A DNA stretch of 64,000 nucleotides from NCBI GenBank assembly GCA_021399445.1, contig JAJTUQ010000003.1, forward strand, positions 2,852,001 to 2,916,000, given 5' to 3'. Positions 10,268 through 20,656 of this stretch are shown one piece after another. The notes beneath the pieces were generated by a model. The model searched no databases and had not been told where the DNA came from. It saw nothing but the letters and a program-made list of their open reading frames with translations. The position numbers were made by a program, and so were the translations under genes. The DNA is from Xylogone sp. PMI_703 (Eukaryota; Ascomycota; Leotiomycetes). Positions within the stretch are counted from its first letter, which is position 1. Each line of letters opens with the position of its first letter.

Positions 10268-12124
10268 ATGCCAGTCCAACGGGTGCTTTTTGGCCGTCCG
10301 ATCCCTCACATCACCCCTCGGCGAATGGTAGCTCTGTTGGGGACCATAGCACTTTTCGCCGTCTTTACACTCGTTTTTACGCTCCCCAATGCAATTCCGG
10401 AAGGTCCATCGCTGGGGAAGTTTGCAGAAACAAAGATAACTTTACCAAAGCTCCCAACAAAGCTGCCCGGGCCAGGCAAACTCAATCCGTTTCGTCCGGT
10501 AGCACATGCACCTCCAGTACAAAAAAATAGTACAAATGGAGAATCCTCGTGGCACAGTACTTGGAACTGGCTGAATCCGTTCTCCTCTTCCGTCACTCTC
10601 GACGAGAATCGATCTCTACTGCCTCCCCTTCCTGAGCGACCAGCAATCTATACATATTACGATAACACTGTCAAGAAAGACCAAGAACTTAAAGACGCAG
10701 AAAATGCGCTTTTGATAACATGGAGGAGGGCTTGGTGGGCACACGGCTTCAGACCAGTCATTTTGAGCCCTGCAGAGGCTATGAATAACCCACTATACGA
10801 GCAAATGCAGAAACTCAAGCTTTCAGAGGAGCTCACCGTTGAGTTGTCAAGATGGTTGGCATGGGAGAATATGGGTACGGGAATGCTGTGCAACTACTTG
10901 ACGTTACCAATGGGACGCCAGGAAGATCACTTACTTTCATATCTCCGGCGAGGAGAATATCCCAAACTAACACGGTTCGAACACCTTGGTGATGGGCTGT
11001 TTGTTGGAAGTAAAGCCGATATCACTGCGGCCCTGAAGGGAGCTTTCGAAAATGATGAATTGGCAAACGCGAAAGACTTGATTAGTGCCATGCCCAAGAA
11101 AGCCTTCAGCCTAGACCCATTTCCGGAGGCTCTGGCTTTTTACGATGTTAAGGCGATAACAGAAAAATATCCCAAAGTGGCACAAGAGATCGCAGCCGCT
11201 AAAGGGAAGGGTCTACAGCTTTTGAACCAATTGATTGTTTCTCATCTACACAATACCTGGCAAAACTCATTCCCTAAAGGCATCGCCGTTCTCAAACCAC
11301 TGCCTGAGCACACTACATCACTTGTAGCTCCGGCACTACAACTTGCTAATTTTCTTGCTCAGTGTCCTATCTCACCGATGCCTTCCTCCTGCCCTCCAAA
11401 TCAGCAGAATTGCCGGCCATGCGTTGCCTCTCATCCAATGAAGGTTTCTACGCCTGGCTACTATCGCAACAACTCAGATCTATACACAATTGGCACTGTT
11501 CCACACCCATACACATTTGCGACTATGACTGGCTTCCGTGAAACTGTTGATATCACCTGGATCCGCCGGGAGTCAGAGCGTGATCCATGGATCACCACGC
11601 TCACGAAAGAACTAGCTGGCACAGGTGCCTCCACCGCACCTCGGGTCCTCAAATTCAAAGAGGCAGTTGCAAGCCAACTAGGAGCATCACACTCACTCTG
11701 GCTCATCGCTGAGAAGGAGATCCCCAATGATTTAGACTGGTACTTTGGATTTGCTATTCCGCGCAACATGACTGATACCGGAAAATCCGAGACACCCGTT
11801 CCAGGCCCAGAAAGGAGACCTAAACCGGTGCATGATCCAAAGGACGGACCTATCCCAGCTGAAGAGCAGAATGAGATGGAGCAAGTCATTTTAAAGAAGG
11901 CGAAAGATATTGCCAAGAAGAGGACTCCAGAAGAACAGGCAATTACAGGTGCTATTGAAGCCTGGAATCTAGGGGATACTGAGGCCTGGAAATTTGCGCG
12001 AGCGTATTTAGCTCGAGCAAGTATGGAAAGGTCTAACTGGCAGGATGAGGAAAAGAAGTATGCGGGCGGAGCAGGATCGGAGAAGGGTAGCGGTGCGGGA
12101 TGGGGAAGATGGTTTGATGATTAA
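10268..12124 (+). CDS. Type II membrane protein with glycosyltransferase-like core
   Basis: Single exon, 618 aa. One N-terminal membrane helix (about residues 20-40, VALLGTIALFAVFTLVFTLP) follows a basic 19-residue tail, predicting a type II Golgi/ER topology; residues 45-120 form a Pro-rich stem. The lumenal part starts IYTYYDNTVKKD (127-138), then WRRAWWAHGFRPVILSP (152-168), then RWLAWENMGTGMLCNYLTLP (195-214). That order resembles GT-A sugar transferases, in which W..W...GF.P.VL is followed by a GGG...DYD..P segment, but the acidic DxD residues are not present here. A Cys-rich patch CPPNQQNCRPC lies near 377-387. The C-terminus is charged. I recognise it only as a conserved fungal hypothetical; the transferase link is inference. 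Confidence 0.8.
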   Translation: MPVQRVLFGRPIPHITPRRMVALLGTIALFAVFTLVFTLPNAIPEGPSLGKFAETKITLPKLPTKLPGPGKLNPFRPVAHAPPVQKNSTNGESSWHSTWNWLNPFSSSVTLDENRSLLPPLPERPAIYTYYDNTVKKDQELKDAENALLITWRRAWWAHGFRPVILSPAEAMNNPLYEQMQKLKLSEELTVELSRWLAWENMGTGMLCNYLTLPMGRQEDHLLSYLRRGEYPKLTRFEHLGDGLFVGSKADITAALKGAFENDELANAKDLISAMPKKAFSLDPFPEALAFYDVKAITEKYPKVAQEIAAAKGKGLQLLNQLIVSHLHNTWQNSFPKGIAVLKPLPEHTTSLVAPALQLANFLAQCPISPMPSSCPPNQQNCRPCVASHPMKVSTPGYYRNNSDLYTIGTVPHPYTFATMTGFRETVDITWIRRESERDPWITTLTKELAGTGASTAPRVLKFKEAVASQLGASHSLWLIAEKEIPNDLDWYFGFAIPRNMTDTGKSETPVPGPERRPKPVHDPKDGPIPAEEQNEMEQVILKKAKDIAKKRTPEEQAITGAIEAWNLGDTEAWKFARAYLARASMERSNWQDEEKKYAGGAGSEKGSGAGWGRWFDD

Positions 12125-12510
12125 GGATGAAGGATTCTATAAGGAAGCCGGTTTATTTCCTCATTGTTTTAAGATATTAGGTTTATTCACTGTTCGGCAA
12201 AAATTGAGAGCGTGGACCGGTCAAGGAGTCTGGGTCCTGGGTTTATCGCATAATAGATATATTGACTAATATACGTAAGGACATTGTATTATAAAAGGGA
12301 TCAAAATGTTTTGGGGGGATGAATGAAAAAACACCATAGATAAATATAGTACTCGAAATCTTCGTCTGAAGAGTGGCAGAAACATTGTCAAGAATGGAAA
12401 GAAGTCCAATGTGGATGTTGAATCCACCTACATCGCGAGGTTGCTCTCACCGAAGTTGAGGTCGGTGTTATGCTTCCTTAAGCTTTACTGTAATCTGTGG
12501 TGATCGCAAG
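12125..12510. other. Convergent intergenic spacer
   Basis: 386 nt of 3' flanking sequence between convergent genes; no gene seen. Confidence 0.5.
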
Positions 12511-13393
12511 TTAAGCTAAGGAAGCAGCAACAGAATGGACACCGTTAGATAGAGTATCCCCACCCATCTCTCCGCTCATCTCTCTAGATGTGACACCTCG
12601 TCTCGTATGCCCATTAAATCCGATCTCGACATCGGAACTATGAACCGAAATGTAAGAATCCAGGGCCTTTTGTGCAGCCTGAACTAATTTCCTGGCTTGC
12701 TCGAGCGTAGCCTTCAAAGCCTCTTCTGTAACGTCGATTTCTTTCTCAGAAATCGGCTCAGTTTCCTTCTTCTTAATGGTACTAGCAGAAGAAGCGCTAT
12801 CTCTCTCTTCTAGCAAGTCTCTAATATGTGGATTGATCCAGTACCCCTTGAGTTGTTCGTTGCTCATATCCTTCGCTCCAGATATACGCCCTCTGCACTG
12901 TTCTGACCCGCAGAAGCAGTCAAATCCCTGCGCCATGGACCATTCGGTGCTAGGATAGAAAAAGGTTAGTTCTTGGCCTGGAGTCAGGCCTTTTGCGCCT
13001 GCGAGAATGCTCATGGAGGGCATGTCGAAGATCTATGCTGGAGGTAATCAGCCTAGTGAGGTGCTATTAGAGACTACATGGAGATGCAATATCTTGAAAG
13101 CTAATTGGGATAAGAAGAGGCCCGTAACTGACCAAGCTGGGGTCACATGAGTGGTTAATATATACTAGATCGCTATTCAGACTCAGATGAGCATCTTTAC
13201 TCATCTGCACTGTTGCGTAAGTAGCTTCATTAGCTACCGTGCATGGTGGAAAACTGAGCTTGGCGAAAAGGCCATATGGAGGCACAGAGATCTTGGAGAT
13301 AGATTTGGCGGTGAATTCAGTGGGTGAAGTCACAATAACTTCTTGAATATCCCCATGAGAGGGTTGTTCCCAGTGTGGAGTTAGGGGTGCCAT
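12511..13393 (-). CDS. Small SET-domain protein
   Basis: Probable lysine methyltransferase-like protein. Exon 1 is 13393-13133, exon 2 is 13032-12511; the 100-nt intron runs from GTCAGT to CATAG and the join is phase 0. Product 260 aa. YGLFAKLSFPP (about 39-49) matches the start of a SET core; INHSCDPSL (79-87) is the AdoMet-binding NHSCDP motif; LTPGQELTFFYPSTEW is the catalytic-Tyr segment. CFCGSEQCRG follows as a partial post-SET cysteine motif. The last 100 residues are a helical tail (EEALKATLEQARKLVQAAQK) ending in a low-complexity segment. There is no pre-SET or other chromatin domain, so a non-histone substrate is possible. Substrate unknown. Confidence 0.85.
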
Positions 13394-14275
13394 GATTTAC
13401 TTCGTGGTAAGACGAGATAGTGGGGTAGCTCTAAGCTGGAGTTGTGGTTATGGTGATGCACAATCTAAACTTCTAAATCTTAGCAACAAGTGCTAATTGA
13501 GACCGTATGATACAAACTCTCGATATACTTCTTTGGATGAGGAGAATAAGTTATCGGGAGCAAATGTCCGGACGGATGGAAGGGTTTGTTTTATCATGTG
13601 TTCCCATGCAGGAACAGAGCTTGGCGCGTTGCAGTGCCGGCTGAGGGATGGACCTCGGTACAGCAGAATCGGGTGATCCTGGGTGCTTGCATGAAATATA
13701 ACATGAATATCCTGCCATAAGGATAGTAAGGCTGTTTAAGATTGTTTTTTAATTAGCTTAAAAGTTGAAAGTATGGTCGTGTATCTCTCAATCCATTTAA
13801 GTGAAAATTTTCTATATTTACTTTACTACAAGCCCGATTAAACCCCCATTCGACGTCTGTGCTCCGTCGTGGAATTGTATGGATAAGTTCCTCTTCAAGT
13901 AATAGTGCATAGATGTGGGGCGGTGGTTTAATAGGGCCTGAATGAAAGTACTGTACATCCATCACTTAATGGTACCTCGGCAATGACGTCAATTTATGGC
14001 TTACCAGATTGCAACCGTACGGAGATTTTATTTCGATTTTCAACTCGAGCTTTTTGTAACATATAAACAGAAGCCATTCCTGGAATAATACCCGCGATTG
14101 ATTTTTCGTGAGCAGCCGGATAGGATGTACCGAGGCAATTAGGGAAGTAGCCGAACCATATATTGCAAACTTAATTTGAGCGAGACAAACTTGTCTTTTT
14201 CGAGATAATGCCATATTATTATGGATGTTTATTACTATAGCCCCATTCATTATCATCTAGAAAGAGTTAATTGGC

Positions 14276-14815
14276 TTAACATTTCCAGAGGAAGTTGAGT
14301 GAGGGGCTGAAGATTGGTCTTGGCGAATGATGATCCGAGCGACAGGGGCAATTTAAGCTTAAACCAGTGACATCACCACTCCCAATCGGACGGCTTACTT
14401 GTAAATTATGGAGGTCGTGCTTAGGAGTTATTAATTTGTATATCCGATTCCAGTCAAACATACCTTTTGTAGCTATTTTCCAAAGTTGCTCGATTACTCC
14501 TGCAAACCCAGCCCCAAGGCTCTTATTCAGAGCTTTGCTCTTGACACTACAAAGGGTGGTCAGCGGCTTTTCATTTATACCATATTTCCCGGTGTCTGCT
14601 AAAATGCCTGCTAAATGCCGGAAGATAGAGATTTGTATCGCGACTGTGCAATGAAAATTTTGTAGTTGGACTAGAGTAAGATCTGCCATTAAGACCTTAT
14701 ACTTTAGTAAACTGTAAATAGTATAACGTTCTAACCGGCGAGTAAATAGAAAATGAAACCAATCTCCTGGTCGAAAAGTACCCAGTGCCAAGACGGAATT
14801 AGAATTTGTCAGCAA
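14276..14815 (-). other. Doubtful orphan open frame
   Basis: A 179-codon open frame. An internal Met at 14689 would start MADLTLVQLQNFH, and 226 nt later there is a good donor (GTATGT, from 14463) with a possible acceptor ending at about 14402. The inferred product is not recognised. A 95-codon frame overlaps it on the other strand, and composition does not differ from the surrounding spacer. It may be a lineage-specific gene, a gene remnant or chance. Confidence 0.15.
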
Positions 14816-15615
14816 CTCTCGGAGACCTACTCAATTTGACCATTAGGAGGCATTACTAATTCAGTATGTAGTAGGATTCTAGCACACGCGTTCTGGATGA
14901 ACGGAACCGACAGCAGCTCCTGGAATGAAATAAGAAAAAATAAGGGAAAATGTGAGCGTCTTGAAGTTATCATGGTCCAGAATTGCGACGCTAGTGATTT
15001 AAACCACCTGGTAAGGGAACATCAACCCACCCTTATCCGCCGTATGCCGGACACGAACCACCCTCTATTGATCCGCCGCGCATCGGGCGAATGCTTCCTC
15101 CTTACTTCATTGGCTAGTGCGTAAACGTTTCTTCTTTAGTTTCTAGGCTTGACCAAAAATCCGACCAGAAGTCTGAGATGTCGCACGGAGTCGGAACAAC
15201 TCACTCCCATTTGTACAGTATTAATCAGCAGAAGGGCATTGGCAATAACTAATTGTGTGGGGTAAATGGAGATAGCGTCATAGAAGGACATAAATCGCAT
15301 TGAGCACGAAGTACGATATACCTTACGTAGGGAAATACGTTTTCCAGAATTAGAATAGAGTAGAAATTTATATACCACTTTAAGTATAGACTCAATCCAA
15401 TCATATTACAGTAAATAGATGCAGACTTCGACGGCATTCTACCGAACCCTGTCCTTTATGCATGTCCTGGTGTTGAGTTAAGAATTCCTATACTGAGTGC
15501 GGAGTCGAATAGTTTCAAACGGCCCGAAAGCTATTCTCAAAGGGGGAAGCTCCTCGTTGACGGTGTCTCCCGTTATGTCACATATAGGTTCGCTTGGTTA
15601 AGCCATCTGCCTATC

Positions 15616-15630
15616 TGCATATATAAAGGC
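15616..15630 (+). promoter_or_regulatory. TATA box of aldo-keto reductase
   Basis: TGCATATATAAAGGC lies about 125-135 nt upstream of the ATG at 15753, followed by a pyrimidine-rich leader. Position and sequence fit a canonical TATA element of an inducible fungal gene. Confidence 0.55.
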
Positions 15631-15752
15631 AAGCTCGCTCGCATTTACTGAAAGCCTCTTTTTCCCTTTGCTTTCACAGGATATCAGCTCAGCTCGCAGT
15701 ATCCAGAATATCAGTCAACATTCTCTCCCATAATCTATCACACCTAGCCAAT

Positions 15753-16909
15753 ATGCCTCATCCAATCCCTAAGATCATCCTCGGTACAGCAGGCATTGCC
15801 CTGCTCACTCCAGAGGAGCAGAAGCAATTTCTTTCAGTCCTGGACAAGTATAACGTTAAGGATCTCGACACAGCTCGTTTATATGTTCGTCAATGAACCC
15901 ATTGTTAGAATGGCTGCTGACAACAATTGCATTAATAGCAAGACAGTGAAAAGACCCTCAAGGCACTTGATGCCCCTTCAAAGTATAGCATTCACACCAA
16001 GGCGATGGGGTTTTACCGTGGCTCAATGCAGAAGCAAAAGGTTCTAGACTCGATGCAACAAACATTGGAAGATCTAGGTGTCAACAGCGTAAGATTCTTG
16101 TGGTTAACTTGCTTCCCTTCCTACTTGTTGCTCAAATAATTGCAGGTTGACATTTATTATCTCCATTCTCCTGACCCAGACACCCCCATAGAAGACACTT
16201 TGTCTGCAATCCAGGAGCTATATGCTGCAGGTAAATTCAAGCAGGTATGTTCCAATTCGTATTTCTCTTTGCCGTTTTGCGTCTGCCACTGCTTGATATC
16301 ATTCTGGGCTGACCAAGAGCCATGGTGTTACAGTTCGGTCTCTCCAACTTCCCTCCATCGGATGTTCAGAAGATTTACGATATTCAAAAGGCGGCTAACT
16401 CAGTCTTGCCAACAATCTTCCAAGGCAACTATAATGCTGTCTCTCGCCACATTGAATCAGACCTCTTTCCTGTGTTGCGCAAACTTAACATTGCCTTTTA
16501 CGCTTACTCTCCCATCGCTGGTGGTTTCCTGGTCAAAGATCCCGCTGCGATACGCGCCGGCCAAGCTGATGGCCGTTTCAACAAAGAGTCTCAAATTGGG
16601 GCAATGTACAATAACTTATATGCAAAGGAGAGTCTACTTACTGCTCTTGAGGAATATACGAAGATTGCCGCAGATGCAGGCATCTCCAAGGCCGCACTGG
16701 CTTACCGCTGGCTCACATTCCACAGTAATATAAAGGCAGAATCTGATGGAGTCATTGTTGGTGCTAGCAAATCTTCTCAGTTAGAGGAGACTTTGAAGGC
16801 TATTAATGATGGCCCACTTGACGCGGGTATTGCACAAAGAGTTGATGCTATTTGGGCTTCCGTAAAGCATGAAGCACCAAGAGATAACTGGGCAAGCGCC
16901 GGATGGTAG
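15753..16909 (+). CDS. Aldo-keto reductase, aflatoxin-aldehyde-reductase-like (AKR7)
   Basis: NADPH-dependent reductase of aldehydes and ketones. Four exons: 15753-15884, 15939-16088, 16146-16244, 16334-16909; product 318 aa, normal for AKR7. All joins are in phase 0. Exon 2 restores DTARLYQDSEKTLKAL. Catalytic tetrad: D39 and Y44 in LDTARLY, K65 in IHTKA, H101 in YYLHSPD. The NADPH-binding end shows VIVGASKSSQLEE. The NFPPSDVQKIYDIQ and FQGNYNAVSR segments match AKR7 proteins. The start is the first ATG after the TATA box. No pathway neighbours, so the physiological substrate is unknown; detoxification is plausible. Confidence 0.93.
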
Positions 16910-17829
16910 AAAAAATCAGGTTATAGAGAGTGAAATAGAATAGCAGAATGGAGCAATTTGAAACTTGTGACAACGTTATCACAACCGTGTGGATATGAAA
17001 AGATGAGCCTAATGAAACAGGAGAAGGCTGATTTATTAAATAAACTAACTGTCCGATTGGAGTATGCCCTCAAATACAAATGCTGCCATGATGGACGAAG
17101 CAGACCAACCACTTGATTGAATCACTGTTAGTTGCGGGATAGAGAGCCGCAGAATATAGATATATTAGGATAAACAAAGCTACGATGATCAACCGGATCA
17201 CTACAACATCTCTTCCTACAAACAAAGTCTTGACAGGGACAATGCTACGTTGATGAGTCAGCAGCAACACCCTGTCCCTTTCCATGCTTCCCTAAACCCT
17301 GCTGTCGATAACACTGCAACAAGTTACTGTCCTATTTGCAAACACCATCCGGGACTACCTCTCCATTCCATAGAATTGCTATTTATCACCTTTCATAGAG
17401 TCATGACAAAAGCTGGGTTTCCGCTCCGGGACTGGCAGGCTTTGAACATAGCCTGCAATTATAAAGTGAGTAAGTAAGGTTGTTGAGTAGCCAATTAGCC
17501 GCAAGGGATACTGGAAAGTAGGGAATGCCCTGAGAGTGGTATTCCTTTAAATTGACTCAGATATCGAATGCTGAGCACATAGTCATCAACTTCAGAGGTC
17601 TTGGACTTGTAATTCGAGGTCTTTCTCTGGGATGAATTTGTTGAATTAGGTAAGGACCGCTACTACATCTAACCAGGACACGAACATCTAACATTCATAT
17701 TTAAACGAAGACTACATTGAATGATCTTCTAATAGGAATAGATGATATATTTCAAGCGGCTTCTGAGCTAAAAGCATTTCTGATTACGGATCTTTGCCGT
17801 GCATTCTCAGAATTCATTCTTCAGCATCA
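16910..17829. other. Intergenic spacer
   Basis: 920 nt between tandem genes. A 75-codon frame at 17250-17477 includes a CPIC motif but has no downstream partner and is probably chance. Confidence 0.45.
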
Positions 17830-19949
17830 ATGCAAGGGCAAGGGACAGGGCAGCCTCTGGAGATAGATGGCAGGAGCTCAGAATCAACGACTTTTGAGCC
17901 TGCAGAAGTACAAGATGCTTCCAATCATGATCGAGTTGTCCATGAGGCAGGGGTCTCAAGGGCTACCCAGCGTGGTGGCTCTTCCGCAACACGCTCGCTA
18001 TCTGGCCAAAGCATGCATGAAGGCTTAATAACACGCCAGGGGGCACATGCAGAGTTACCAGCATTCCAGTTCATCAATGAGCGTGACCTTCATGGGCCTG
18101 AGAATGTAGAGCTGCGGCGGGCTATGAGAGCTCATGTCAGGCGAGACACTACTGTGAAGCGCCAGAGAGATACTGCCACTTATCAGTCTCGATTTTCAAG
18201 GGGTAAGAAGATTTTGAAGAAGAAAAATCCTTCAACATCAAACTCAGCACAGAATTCATCTTCATTATCTGTTTCTCCAGAGGTAGATATATCGGAATTT
18301 GATACCAAAGCCTCTACTTCCAATAAGGAAGAAAGGCTAGTTATTCGACGTACTCGATCTAAGCAGTCTGTTCCTGTCCATGTCTTTCGGGTAACTCCAA
18401 CGTCAAGGTCAAAAGCAACCAACCAGCATTCAACTACCATACTAGATGCTCGACCAGATAATATCCAAGAAATACAGTTTCCTATGCAAAGTTTGCATAC
18501 CCCAAATGTCGCGGCTAGTAAGTTTTATCTACCGGTCATCTATCATTAGAGCATTTCCCCCCTTTCTTTAGGCCATATATTCTCTACATATCACCCAAGC
18601 ATTTTTTCGACGTCTAATTGGTGCTCAGCAACACCATACGCTCTGCTAATGGGCTCTGATGCCCCAACCCTTTATATGCAAGCACACCACTGGCCGTTTA
18701 TGCACTCCATTCAGGGCAACCGACCTGCAACTTCGGTTTACATGCCCACAAGCGCCATTCCAATACCTAACGTTCGAACAAGACGACCATGTTTGCTAAA
18801 GAGCGCAAGTATTAATAGGTGGATTGTTAATAGTGTCGATTATTTCATCTTCAAGGACAAGCTTATAAAATGGGTTAACGGTCGGTTGAGTGACCCTGAA
18901 AAAGGTACCGATGAAACTACCGTCGGGGGTATCTTGCTCCTTACTAGTCTCGAGGTAAGTTTATATTATTATTTAAGCAGAGTCTAACATATGAGCTGTT
19001 TCTATAATGTAGTGTCACGAGACGTGAGCCTTTTATCTACCATTCCTCTGCGATATGTTTTTACGTTTGACTATTAACACTCACTATAGCTCTGCCGCGG
19101 TAATAGCGTCGAGCTCAAAGCTCATATGGTTGGCCTAGAGAGAATAGTTGCGATTAGAGGCGGATTGTATAGAATGTCAGATATCAACCATTTCCGTCTC
19201 AAAGTACAGCTGTATGTTCATACTTCTGTAATTTAAGCACCCAGCATGCCCCAATATTCCCAAATCACCCACTTGCACGTCACAGGAGCTAATGTAACCT
19301 CCAATTTAATAGAATCGATCTGCTTGTAGCAGCAATACTCGGCACAGAGCCTCAATTTCCCGCTCTTGGACCAGATAGGCCTATAAGGCCTCCTCCCCAA
19401 CTTCACGGTTTGATTCAGATCCCTGATTCCCCACTCTATGGACACCAGCGATTACAAGACGTCTTACTTGGCTCTCCTTTCTGCTCTCAGTCAATTAGTC
19501 TCCTGCAACAAATGCAAGACTTCACTCGCGCTTTAGTCGCAGAACCCTCATCATTTCTATCTCCACTACTACCCACATTCTCTGACCTATCTCCCTCCCA
19601 TATACTCAATTTGAATCCGCACCCATCTCTTCTGGATATGATTGCTCTGACTTCTGCAATCTACGTTCAATTCTTCTCTTCAAACTCCCTGTCAGTGTCC
19701 GTATCCACTCTGGCCACCGCGCTAATGACATACCTGGAATGTCCGATCCACGATGAGACATGGATGAAGTACCCAGGCATCCTCCTGTGGATCGTGTTAA
19801 CGGGATCTGCAACGACTGCGGGAGAGAAAGGTGAGAGAAGCCTGTTCCTTCTTTGGGCTACGAGATTGGGGTTGATTAGCGTTTGGGGCTGGTGGGAGGA
19901 GATGAGGAGCAGTGTAGAATGTTTTGCGAGGGTCAGGAAGGGGAGATAG
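17830..19949 (+). CDS. Fungal-specific transcription factor domain protein
   Basis: Likely transcriptional regulator with a Fungal_trans_2-like domain. Exons 17830-18517, 18572-18954, 19090-19211, 19313-19949; 609 aa, or 621 aa if the in-frame ATG at 17794 is used. The segment FINERDLHGPENVELRRAMRAHVRR is the short N-terminal motif typical of this family, followed by basic KKILKKKNP and Ser-rich sequence. The core TSLELCRGNSVELKAHMVGL then ERIVAIRGGL matches the family pattern ending HM.GL..(I/M)V..RGG. The C-terminal half is helical (LVAAILGTEP, WMKYPGILLWIVLTGSA). The N-terminal third has no Zn2Cys6 cluster. It converges on the DUF4050 gene. Confidence 0.82.
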
Positions 19950-20656
19950 TTGTTTCGTTACTGGAGTTAGAACCGTACTGGGTAGGTACACCTCTCTTTT
20001 TATCTGTTTGACGGTGTATGGTCATTTACCCCTTTTCGGAGTTAAAACCTATATTTCAGGAAGGCTTGTATGGATGCATAAAGGGTATTATAGATCTGTG
20101 GTAGTTAAAAGCTGGATTTTTCTGTATCCCTGGGGGATAAAATATATCTACTGGGAAATACGTTGGGCAATCCTCGAATTAATTATAGGGCATTGCTGAG
20201 CATGCACGCACAGGAATTCAAAAGCTATGAGATCAGATCTGTGAAGTCGGTGGAGCCTCCATGTGAGGCATACGTCAAGGTATATATTAAGTGAACTAGT
20301 ACTGGCGGCCTGATTCAATCACCGACAATATCTGACGAGAGAAGGCCAGAGAAGATGAGTGATGAAAAGAACTGAATCGGTTGATCGGATCAAACGAGCA
20401 TTGGTATCAAATAATTCCAGAAAGGCATTTGGTCGTTAACGATCCCCACACTCCCATTTGCCCCTATAAATCCCATGCAACCCGCTGACCCATGATAAAC
20501 AAAGAGACACTCCGCTTTCTTCCTTTCCCGGCATAGACCCGACTGCCTGAACGCCAGAGACCATGCTCTTTTGACCTCTCCTGTTTCCGTTTGAGTGCAT
20601 TAAAACCTTTTGAAAGGTCCTGAAGACTTTGGGTATCCATTCGTGATTGACTGTGA
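19950..20656. other. Convergent intergenic spacer
   Basis: 707 nt of 3' flanking sequence; AT-rich near 20040-20190. No supported gene. Confidence 0.5.

Larger units (their letters stand above)
13394..15752. other. Gene-poor AT-rich region
   Basis: 2.36 kb between divergent genes. Open frames occur on both strands (largest 14276-14815, minus) but none has a product I recognise. The right end is the aldo-keto reductase promoter with a TATA box. It may contain decayed sequence; no transposase or terminal repeat was visible. Confidence 0.5.

Noticed and set aside
14367..14654. Plus-strand 95-codon frame opposite the orphan frame
   Set aside because: Pure overlap with the minus-strand frame, no motif, and no better claim to be real.
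17250..17477. 75-codon frame with CPIC motif upstream of the transcription-factor-domain gene
   Set aside because: Tempting as a missing zinc-cluster exon, but it has only two cysteines in the motif and no basic Zn2Cys6 pattern, and it does not splice convincingly into the gene.
19013..19023. 11-nt microexon (TGTCACGAGAC) in the transcription-factor-domain gene
   Set aside because: It has an AG before and GTGAGC after, but joining it breaks the frame into the well-conserved NSVELKAHMVGL block. Skipping it (18954 to 19090) keeps phase 0 and gives the spacing expected for the family.
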